Below the pieces are notes generated by a model, which saw nothing but the letters and a program-made list of their open reading frames with translations, had not been told where the DNA came from and searched no databases. A program made the translations under genes and the position numbers. DNA of 64,000 nt, taken from the NCBI RefSeq assembly GCF_003259745.1, contig NZ_QLMC01000001.1:186001-250000 (forward strand), given 5' to 3'. The DNA is from Larkinella arboricola (GTDB lineage Bacteria > Bacteroidota > Bacteroidia > Cytophagales > Spirosomataceae). The number at the start of each line of letters is the position of its first letter. Positions within the stretch are counted from its first letter, which is position 1. Below, one piece after another: positions 8,693 through 17,100 of the stretch.

Positions 8693-10537
8693 ATGCGCAC
8701 TATTTTTTCACTTCTGATTTTCGGCCTGCTGGTGGGATCGACGGTAAAATATACCCGGACCATCAGCGGTTTTGTAACCGATTCCCTGACGCTTCAGCCG
8801 CTGGAGGGAGTCTCCGTGATGGCGGGCAGGGTTGAAACCATAACCGTAACGGACGCTCGGGGCTATTATAAACTACCCCTACCGGATGACGCCCAACGCC
8901 TGGTCTTTTTTCGAACGGGTTATCAGGCGAAGGAAGTAGACGTGGCAGAGCAGAAAACCGTTGATGTGAAATTAGTTGGGGCGCAAAAAGTGATGTATGA
9001 ACTGCTTACTGCGCCAATGCGATCCGAACGTTTGGCTTCGGGTCGGCCGATGCAGTACATAAGCATATCGTCGGAACAGATACTGATACCAAACACCGAA
9101 GACTATAACGCCATATCGGAAACCGGTTTTCGGGATGCTCAGATTCAGCCCGTTACAACCTTTTCGGTGGATGTTGACCGGGCGGCTTATGGCAATATCC
9201 GGCGGTATTTAACCGGAGGAAATCTGCCGCCCAAAGATGCCGTTCGGATTGAGGAAATGGTCAATTATTTTGACTACGACGATCCACAGCCAGGCGGAAA
9301 TGATCCTGTAGCGGTCAAAACCGAACTCTCCGAATCGCCCTGGAATCCGGGCTTGCACCTGTTGCGCATCGGTTTACAGGCCAAAACCATTCCGACCGAC
9401 AACCTGCCTGCATCGAACCTGGTTTTTCTGATCGACGTATCGGGTTCCATGCGGGCCGAAAACAAACTGCCGCTCGTTAAAGCCGCCCTGAATCTGCTGG
9501 TCGATCAGCTTCGTTCGCAGGACCGGGTTGCGCTGGTCGTTTATGCCGGAGCCGCCGGTCTGGTGCTGCCTTCCACGCCGGGAAGTGAGCGGCAAAAAAT
9601 CAAGGACGCCATTAATCAGTTAACCGCCGAAGGTTCGACGGCGGGGGGCGAGGGCATCCGGCTGGCGTACCAGATTGCTCAGGAAAATTTTCGGAAAGAT
9701 GGTAATAACCGGGTGATTCTGGCAACGGACGGCGATTTCAACGTAGGCGTTTCCAGCGACGGCGATTTGCAGCGGCTGATTGAAGAAAAACGTAAATCGG
9801 GCGTTTTCCTGAGCGTGCTGGGGTTTGGGATGGGTAATTATAAAGACAACAAACTGGAGATTCTGGCCGATAAAGGCAACGGCAACTACGCTTACATCGA
9901 CAACTTGCCCGAAGCGCAGAAGGTATTCGGTAAGGAGTTCGGCGGTACGCTTTTTACGGTAGCCAAGGACGTAAAACTGCAACTGGAATTCAACCCCAGG
10001 CGGGTGCGGGCGTATCGGCTGATTGGCTACGAAAATCGGACACTGAACAATGAGGACTTTCACAACGATCAGAAAGATGCGGGTGAGATGGGGCCAGGCC
10101 ATACCGTCACGGCTTTGTATGAAATTATTCCGGCTGGAGTCAAAAGCCGCTATCTGCCCCAAGTCGATCCCCTGAAATACCAACGGCAGGCCGCACCAGC
10201 CGGGGCTTCAAACGAACTGCTGACGTTGAAGATTCGGTATAAAAAACCAGACAGTGAAACCAGTCAGCAACGCACGCAGGCGGTGAAATTCCAGCCGCAA
10301 AAGTGGGCTAACACCTCCGATGATTTCCGGTTTGCGGCTGCCGTTGCGGAGTTCGGTCTGCTGCTCCGCGATTCTGAATTTAAGGGCAGGGCGCACTATT
10401 CGCAGGTTGCAACACGAGCCCGACAGGCCCTGGGCCGCGATCCGGAGGGCTACCGGAGCGAATTTATTCGGTTGGTGAAACTGGCTCAGTATCTGTCAGA
10501 TGAAGGTACGCTGGTAAAAAAATCAGACAGAAAGTGA
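8693..10537 (+). CDS. Exported von Willebrand factor A domain protein (YfbK-like)
   Basis: A 614-aa protein with an N-terminal hydrophobic signal (MRTIFSLLIFGLLVGSTV), a carboxypeptidase-regulatory-like domain at about 24-95, the VWA-associated N-terminal region (TFSVDVDRAAYGNIRRYL) and a VWA domain at about 240-410. The metal-binding MIDAS motif is intact: DVSGS starts at Asp248, with TDGDFNVG later. The C-terminal third (DUF3520-like) ends with KLAQYLSDEGTL. Such proteins are thought to mediate adhesion or protein assembly at the envelope; no partner is known here. The protein has no clear lipobox. It stands between the sigma factor locus and the OmpA gene. Confidence 0.85.
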   Translation: MRTIFSLLIFGLLVGSTVKYTRTISGFVTDSLTLQPLEGVSVMAGRVETITVTDARGYYKLPLPDDAQRLVFFRTGYQAKEVDVAEQKTVDVKLVGAQKVMYELLTAPMRSERLASGRPMQYISISSEQILIPNTEDYNAISETGFRDAQIQPVTTFSVDVDRAAYGNIRRYLTGGNLPPKDAVRIEEMVNYFDYDDPQPGGNDPVAVKTELSESPWNPGLHLLRIGLQAKTIPTDNLPASNLVFLIDVSGSMRAENKLPLVKAALNLLVDQLRSQDRVALVVYAGAAGLVLPSTPGSERQKIKDAINQLTAEGSTAGGEGIRLAYQIAQENFRKDGNNRVILATDGDFNVGVSSDGDLQRLIEEKRKSGVFLSVLGFGMGNYKDNKLEILADKGNGNYAYIDNLPEAQKVFGKEFGGTLFTVAKDVKLQLEFNPRRVRAYRLIGYENRTLNNEDFHNDQKDAGEMGPGHTVTALYEIIPAGVKSRYLPQVDPLKYQRQAAPAGASNELLTLKIRYKKPDSETSQQRTQAVKFQPQKWANTSDDFRFAAAVAEFGLLLRDSEFKGRAHYSQVATRARQALGRDPEGYRSEFIRLVKLAQYLSDEGTLVKKSDRK

Positions 10538-10623
10538 AGAGCGGTTCCAACGGTATTTTCAGAAGCGGGGTCATTTTAAACGGTAGCTACCAACCTAACT
10601 AAGTTAAGCGTAAAAATACAACG

Positions 10624-11319
10624 ATGAAGCAAGTGAAATGGGCTGTTGCCGCCTTCTGTTTACTGATTGGCGCAGCTTGCCAGAATGACGACGTTGCCCC
10701 CGATGGGCCGGTAACAATCAACTCTGATTTTAAGACGAACACCGACGGCTGGGCTGCCGAAATAACCGATTACCCACTTGATCAGAAGGATATCCTCGAA
10801 TTTCAGTCGGGACATAAGGCTTTGCCAGCTCCCCTGGATTCGTCTAAGAAAGCATTTATGGTTTCCAGCCATAATCGCCCTGACGATCTGTTCATGTTCC
10901 TGAAGAAGAAAGTGACGGGTTTGCGGCCAAATCAGACCTACAAAGTAAGTTTCGAGGTAGAACTGGCGTCGAAGTATGCCAACAACAGTGCGGGAATCGG
11001 CGGTTCGCCGGGCAACAGTGTGTTTCTGAAAGCCGGTGCATCCACCATTGAACCGAAATCGGTGAAGGAGGACAATGAATATCGGTTGAACATCCCGAAA
11101 GGAAACCAGGCCGAAGATAGTGACACCGTGCCCGTGTTGGGCACGATTGGAGCTGGGGACGATGTAACGCAGTATAAACTCATTCAGCGAAAAACGGAGA
11201 AACCCATTACGGTTAAGGCCAACGACGCCGGGGAACTGTGGCTGCTGGTTGGCACGGATTCAGGATTTGAAGGAGTGACAACCTTGTATTACAACAAAAT
11301 CAAAGTTGTTATAGAGTAA
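10624..11319 (+). CDS. Putative secreted lipoprotein of unknown function
   Basis: A 231-aa protein beginning MKQVKWAVAAFCLLIGAAC; Cys19 could be a lipidation site although the lipobox is not ideal. The mature part looks like an all-beta carbohydrate-binding-type fold (NSDFKTNTDGWAAEITDYP; LRPNQTYKVSFEVELASKYA; AGELWLLVGTDSGFEG), the pattern of proteins that bind or display ligands at the surface. No catalytic motif was recognised. It lies 86 nt after the VWA gene and ends at a strong hairpin. Confidence 0.65.
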   Translation: MKQVKWAVAAFCLLIGAACQNDDVAPDGPVTINSDFKTNTDGWAAEITDYPLDQKDILEFQSGHKALPAPLDSSKKAFMVSSHNRPDDLFMFLKKKVTGLRPNQTYKVSFEVELASKYANNSAGIGGSPGNSVFLKAGASTIEPKSVKEDNEYRLNIPKGNQAEDSDTVPVLGTIGAGDDVTQYKLIQRKTEKPITVKANDAGELWLLVGTDSGFEGVTTLYYNKIKVVIE

Positions 11320-11341
11320 GTTGAGTGTAACAAGTAGGGGT

Positions 11342-11380
11342 AAAGCCGTCGTAATCTGTGTATTACGGCGGCTTTTTTGT
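11342..11380 (+). terminator. Rho-independent terminator after the lipoprotein gene
   Basis: Arms 11342-11355 and 11362-11375 form a 14-bp stem with one G-T pair and a 6-nt loop, followed by a T run. Confidence 0.85.
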
Positions 11381-11589
11381 GATTGTAAAGACCGCTATTG
11401 ACAGCCAGCTTTGCGCTTTTAGCGCCGGTCGGCTGCAAGAATCTGGTATTTTTTAAAGAGAACGGCCCCACCGGGGAGAACAAATAGCAAAATTTATTAG
11501 TATAATTGCTTATGCAAGCAATATATTCGTTTTCGTAAAAACGACTGAACCCGGTATGTTGGGTTTCCAGCCACTGACACCATTTTATT

Positions 11590-14061
11590 ATGGGCACTTT
11601 TATCGTTCATCATTGGCGTGCGTTACTGATCACCTACAGCTTACTGGTGGGAGGCATAAGTCTCTGCCGGGCGCAGTCCGATACGTTGCTGCAACAGGCC
11701 AACCGTCAATACAGTCTGAAAGCCTACGGACGCGCTATTGAATTGTACACGCAGTTACTGGCCGATTCGTCGGCTAAACTCAATGCGGAGCAGCACATGA
11801 AAACGCAGGCCCAACTGGCCCATTCCTACAAGCTGGTTGGTGACGTAAAAAAGGCCGAGCAGACATACCAGACCCTAACTGCGGCCGCCGAATTGCCCGG
11901 CAGCCAGGCCGAGAGCTACCGGCAGTATGCCCAGCTTCTGGCCGAAACCGGAAAATACGAGGAGTCACAACGTATGTATGAGAAATACGACCAGTTGAAA
12001 AAGAGGGCTGTCAAAGCAGAATCCGCCCCGTTTTTGACCTCCGCCACCCGGGTGATCGGCAAATCCGCTCCAACCCGCTACCGGCTGGAAGTGCTCGGGC
12101 TCAATACGTCAAATGCTGAATTCAGCCCGATGTATTACCGCGATGGACTCGTATTTGTATCGGGTAAAAAGGCCAGTGCCGCGATAGAAACCGCCGGAAA
12201 AGGCGGGGGCGGCAGCTACCTCGACCTTTTTTATATTCAGGATCGTCAGCAACTGAAAACCAGTCAGATTATTAAAGCCGACGGCACGGTTTCGAAGCCG
12301 GTACAGAAGCGGGGCCGTAAAGACCGGCAGATGGTGGGAGCCGCACGCAGCCGGGCAACGGCCAACGACTCCCGCACCCTGGGCGGCTATAACGACGGTA
12401 TTGTGATTTCGGAGGGACTACGGTATTCAAAAACCGTTCAGCCGTTCAGCCGTTCCATCAACAGCCGGTATCACGAAGGCCCCGTTACATTTTTTCAGGA
12501 TGGCTACCGGATGATTTTTACCCGCAACAATTACGATGGTCGGCGGGTGCGCCAGAGTGCTGAAGGAGTTACCAACCTCAAACTTTATACGGCTACCCAG
12601 CAAAACGGTACATGGGTTAACATCGAAGAATTACCGTTCAACAGCGATGATTACTCCGTAGGGCATCCGGCCCTGAGTAGCGACGACCGGCTATTGTTCT
12701 TTGCTTCCGATATGCCCGGCGGCCTGGGCGGGACGGATCTATACGTATCCCGGAATGAAAACGGGAAGTGGACCAAACCGGTTAATCTCGGAAAAGAAAT
12801 CAATACGAAAGGCAACGATCTGTTCCCGTTTATCGATGAACGGGGTAATCTGTATTTTGCCTCCGATGGCCGGAAAGGGCTGGGTGGGCTGGATGTTTAT
12901 TACGTACCCCTGGCCGATGGCGTACCAGCGGGACCGGTCGAACACCTGGAAGCTCCCATCAATTCCGAGATGGACGATTTCGGGCTGATTACCGACGGCA
13001 ATCGGAAAGGCGGTTATTTCAGTACCAACCGCCGAAAGGGCGATGACGATATTTTTCGGTTTGTACGGGAAAGCGCGCTCTATGGATGCCGGAATCTGAC
13101 GCTACGGTTTTATGACGAGCTAACCCAGCAGCCCATCGACAGTGTTCATATTACCATTAAAGCCCGGGCCGAGGGCCGCAAGGATCAAACCGTAGTAACA
13201 AAAAAGGACGGGCTGGTGCAATTGTGTCTGGAGTCTAACAACGATTTTGTGTTTCGAGCTTCGCGGGATGGTTATGTAACCAGTACGGTTGGTTTTTCAA
13301 CCCGGGCGCTAACGGATGATTCGCCTTCCCAGCTGGAAATTGCCCTGAATCAGCCGCCTAAAGTGATCGATACGGTTCAGTATGTCTCCGGGCCACCGGA
13401 TGATGGCTGGGATGCGGTTGACCTGCAAAAGTCCCGGGTGCAGGGCGTTGTAATGAGCGAAAAAGACCACAGGCCGATTACGGGCGTAACGGTTGTCCTG
13501 AAAAATGACTGCAACGGCGCAACACGGCAAGTCCTCACCGGGCCCGACGGACGGTATGAGTTTGAGTTGGTAGAAGGGTGCAGCTACACCTTGAGCGCAT
13601 CTAAAGCACAGTATGGAACCAACACCGGCCGGATTCAGAAAATAGCTCCCAGGTCGGCTCCGAAAATAGTATCGGCAGATCTCTCCATGCTCCGGGTTGG
13701 TGACATCCTTCCGTTGAAGAACATTGATTACGATCTGGATCAGTGGACCATCCGGCCCGAGGCTTACCGGGAACTGGATAAATGGGTGGCAACCCTGCAA
13801 AAATATTCAACATTAACCGTTGAGGTCCGGTCGCATACCGACAGCCGGGGCGATGCGGCCCGAAACCGGTATCTGTCGGCCCAGCGCGCCAGTTCCGTAG
13901 TTAATTACCTGGCCTCCAAAGGCATTAGCCGCAAACGCATGATTGCCGCCGGATATGGGGAGTCGGTCTTACTCAATAATTGTGATGACGACGCCGATTG
14001 TACGGATGCCGAACACCAGCGCAACCGCCGGACGGAATTTAAAGTGTTATCAGTCAAATAG
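11590..14061 (+). CDS. PorE-like OmpA family protein (TPR, PD40 propeller, CRD, OmpA)
   Basis: An 823-aa exported protein (signal near residues 8-30 ending SLCRAQ). Domains in order are TPR-like helices at about 30-130, PD40/WD40-like propeller blades at about 150-490 (GHPALSSDDRLLFFASDMPG; LFPFIDERGNLYFASDGRKG), two carboxypeptidase-regulatory-like domains at about 497-570 and 611-685, and an OmpA peptidoglycan-binding domain at about 705-823 (VEVRSHTDSRGDAARNRYLS; NRRTEFKVL). This order is that of PorE of Porphyromonas gingivalis, a T9SS envelope component that tethers to peptidoglycan. Orthology is inferred from architecture only; several paralogues per genome are common. The next gene is a T9SS cargo protein on the other strand. 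Confidence 0.8.
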   Translation: MGTFIVHHWRALLITYSLLVGGISLCRAQSDTLLQQANRQYSLKAYGRAIELYTQLLADSSAKLNAEQHMKTQAQLAHSYKLVGDVKKAEQTYQTLTAAAELPGSQAESYRQYAQLLAETGKYEESQRMYEKYDQLKKRAVKAESAPFLTSATRVIGKSAPTRYRLEVLGLNTSNAEFSPMYYRDGLVFVSGKKASAAIETAGKGGGGSYLDLFYIQDRQQLKTSQIIKADGTVSKPVQKRGRKDRQMVGAARSRATANDSRTLGGYNDGIVISEGLRYSKTVQPFSRSINSRYHEGPVTFFQDGYRMIFTRNNYDGRRVRQSAEGVTNLKLYTATQQNGTWVNIEELPFNSDDYSVGHPALSSDDRLLFFASDMPGGLGGTDLYVSRNENGKWTKPVNLGKEINTKGNDLFPFIDERGNLYFASDGRKGLGGLDVYYVPLADGVPAGPVEHLEAPINSEMDDFGLITDGNRKGGYFSTNRRKGDDDIFRFVRESALYGCRNLTLRFYDELTQQPIDSVHITIKARAEGRKDQTVVTKKDGLVQLCLESNNDFVFRASRDGYVTSTVGFSTRALTDDSPSQLEIALNQPPKVIDTVQYVSGPPDDGWDAVDLQKSRVQGVVMSEKDHRPITGVTVVLKNDCNGATRQVLTGPDGRYEFELVEGCSYTLSASKAQYGTNTGRIQKIAPRSAPKIVSADLSMLRVGDILPLKNIDYDLDQWTIRPEAYRELDKWVATLQKYSTLTVEVRSHTDSRGDAARNRYLSAQRASSVVNYLASKGISRKRMIAAGYGESVLLNNCDDDADCTDAEHQRNRRTEFKVLSVK

Positions 14062-14081
14062 GCGACAGCGCCGTAGAACTT

Positions 14082-14118
14082 AAAAAGCCGCAGATGGGTC
14101 GTCTGCGGCTTTTTGTTT
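14082..14118. terminator. Bidirectional terminator between OmpA gene and giant T9SS gene
   Basis: A 13-bp perfect stem (14082-14094 / 14102-14114) with A-rich and T-rich flanks lies between the convergent genes. Confidence 0.85.
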
Positions 14119-14133
14119 TGGTAGGATACGGTT

Positions 14134-17100
14134 TTATCGGTTAATCAGCAGGCGCCTGATGACTTGCTGACCGTCGGTTTTCATCTGTACAAAATGAATC
14201 CCGACGCCCCCGCCAGTCAGCTCAACGGTTTGTTGCTGTGGTTGGCCACTGCCAATTACACCTTGTTGCCACAGGGTCCGGCCCAGTACGTCGACCACCT
14301 GCAACTGGGCTTTCTGCTGGTTTGCCAGTCGGTAGCTGATCACGAACCGCCCGGTGCTGGGGTTGGGGCTTATGGTCAGATTGGTAGTCAACTCCGCGTT
14401 GGGAGCGGCTTCACGGCCACCGTTGGGGCAGGTCAGGGTTTTGGGCGACCACATCAGCACGTAACCGCTGTTGGGCACCCGGCCACTGATCACGTGCGGC
14501 TGACCATCTTTGAGCGAAGCCGGAACCGTAAAGGAATAACCGTGGGCGCCGTTGCCTTTTCCCGCATCCTTCAGGTCCTGACGGTAGTTACCCGCATCGG
14601 TTTTACCAATCACGGTTGTACCATCCAGAAACTCCACGGTAATCACGGAATTGGGTTTGTCGCGATCCCAAATCCAGCCCTGAATGGCATCACAATTGAC
14701 TACGTCCAGATAGCCTTCGTAATTGCCCGGACCCGTAACGCCTGTCGTCGGGAAAGGATCAACGGGGCCTCCGCTACCGGAAACTGTCAGGGTGAAGGAG
14801 GTCGATACCGGATTGCTCTTGCCATCGGTTGCTGAGTAGGTCAGTGTGGACGTACCCTGAGTGGTGGGCGTACCGGAAATTACGCGGGTGCTGGCGTTGA
14901 AGCTTAGTCCTGATGGCAAGCCCGTTAAGCTATACGTCAGCGCATCATTGTTGGCGTCGGTGAAGGCAGGCAAAGCCGCTGAAGTGTAGGCGACATTGAC
15001 CGTGGCCGATAAAGCCGAAACCGTGGGGGCCACCGGCGGCTGGTTGGTCGGTGGTGTACCGGTACCAGCGCAATTGATGACTTTCGGAGCCCACTTCAGA
15101 ACAAACTCGGATCCCTGTACGCGGGCCCAGATGGTATGATTTTGCCCATCCTTCAGGCTTTCGGGAATCGGGAAATCGTACCAGTGTACGCCGTTACCTT
15201 TCCCCGCATCCAGAAGGTGCTGCTTGAAGACGTCAGCGGCAATGGTCCCGATGGGGGTTCCTGCGGCAATGGACGGGCCGTCGAAGAACTCAATGATAAC
15301 AACTCGGTTCACATCCGTGCGATCAAAAGCCCAGCCTGAGAGCGTATTACAGTTAGGCTCCTGCGTCAGATAGCCGTCGAAATTAGCAGCCGGAGCCAGA
15401 CCACCCGTTGCCACGTTGAGCGTGACGGTCACATTTGTCTTGGTTTTACCGTCGTTAGCGGAATACACCAGTGAGAAAGTGCCCGAAGCGGTGGGTGTGC
15501 CCGATATTACACGACTGCTGGCGTTGAAGGATAAACCCGTCGGCAAGCCTGTGAGCGAGTAAGTCAGCGCATCGTTGTCGGGATCAGTGAAGACCGGCAA
15601 AGCCGCTGCCGTGTAAGCGACATTGACCGTGGCCGACAAAGCCGAAACCGTGGGGGCCACGGGGGGGCGGTTGGTCGGTGGCGTATCAGCCTCGGTAACC
15701 GTCAGGGTGAAGGAGGTCGATACCGGATTGCTCTTGCCATCGGTAGCCGAGTAGGTCAGCGTGGAAGTGCCTTTGGTGGTGGGCGTTCCCGAGATTATGC
15801 GGGTGCTGGCGTTGAAAGACAATCCCGCTGGCAAGCCTGTGAGCGTGTAGGTCAGCGGGTCGTTGTTGGCATCGGTGAAGGCCGGTAAAGCCGCCGAGGT
15901 ATAGGCCACATTGACCGTAGCGGTCAGGTTGGACACCGTGGGAGCTACCGGCGGCTGGTTGGCTGGCGTACCCGTTCCCTGACAGGTCAGGGTTTTGGGC
16001 GACCACATCAGCACATAGGTTGAGCCTTCCACGCGGCCCCAGATGGTTTGTTGCTGGTTGGTCTTGATGCTTTCGGGTACCGTAAAGCTGTAGCCATGAA
16101 CACCGTTGCCTTTGCCCGCGTTTTGCAGATCCGCCCGGAAAATGTTGGCGACTGTGGTACCAATAACCGTAGCCGATTCAACCGTTGGATTAGGGCCGGT
16201 TGCGGCCAGAAATTCAACCGTATAGGTTGCGTTCGGGTTATCGTTGTTAAAAGCCCAGCCGGAGATGGTGTTGCAATTCACCTGATCCAGATAGCCTTCA
16301 AAATTGCCGACAAGGACAGTGCCTGCTGTCGCAACGTTTAGTGTAATCGTCAGATCAGTTTTTGCTTTGCCGTCATTAGCGGAATACACCAGCGAGAAGG
16401 TACCTTTCGCGGTGGGTGTACCCGAAATCACACGGGTGCTGGCATTGAAGGACAAGCCTGTGGGCAGACCCGTCAAGGTATAGGTCAATGCATCATTATC
16501 CGCATCGGTGAAAACCGGCAAAGGCGCTGCCGTGTAGGCGACATTCACCGTGGCTGACAGCGGTGCAACGGTCGGGGCCACCGGGGGGCGGTTGGTCGGG
16601 GGCGTATCGGTATCGTTGATTGTTAAAGTAAACGTCCTGGAGACGGGATTGCTCTTGCCATCGGTGGCCGAGTAGGTCAGCGTGGAAGTGCCTTTGGTGG
16701 TGGGTGTGCCTGAGATCACGCGGGTGCTGGCGTTGAAAGACAATCCCGCCGGCAAGCCTGTGAGCGTGTAGGTCAGCGGATCGTTGTTGGCATCGGTGAA
16801 GGCTGGTAAAGCCGCCGAGGTATAGGCCACATTGACGGTGGCTGTTAGGTTGGATACCGTAGGGGCCACGGGCGGCTGGTTGGCTGGTGGTGCTGTCGTG
16901 GTTTCCGTGGCGGTGTTGCTGTTGCCCGATACGTTGCCGGTTGGATCGACAGCCCGCACAAAGAAATAATACTCGGTCCCCGCTGCCAAACCGGTGGCGG
17001 TATAGGTCGTTCCGGATGTAACGTCGGCAATTTTAACGTTGTTTTGATACACCTCATAACCCGCTACGCTGACATTATCCGTCGATGCGTTCCAGGTTAA

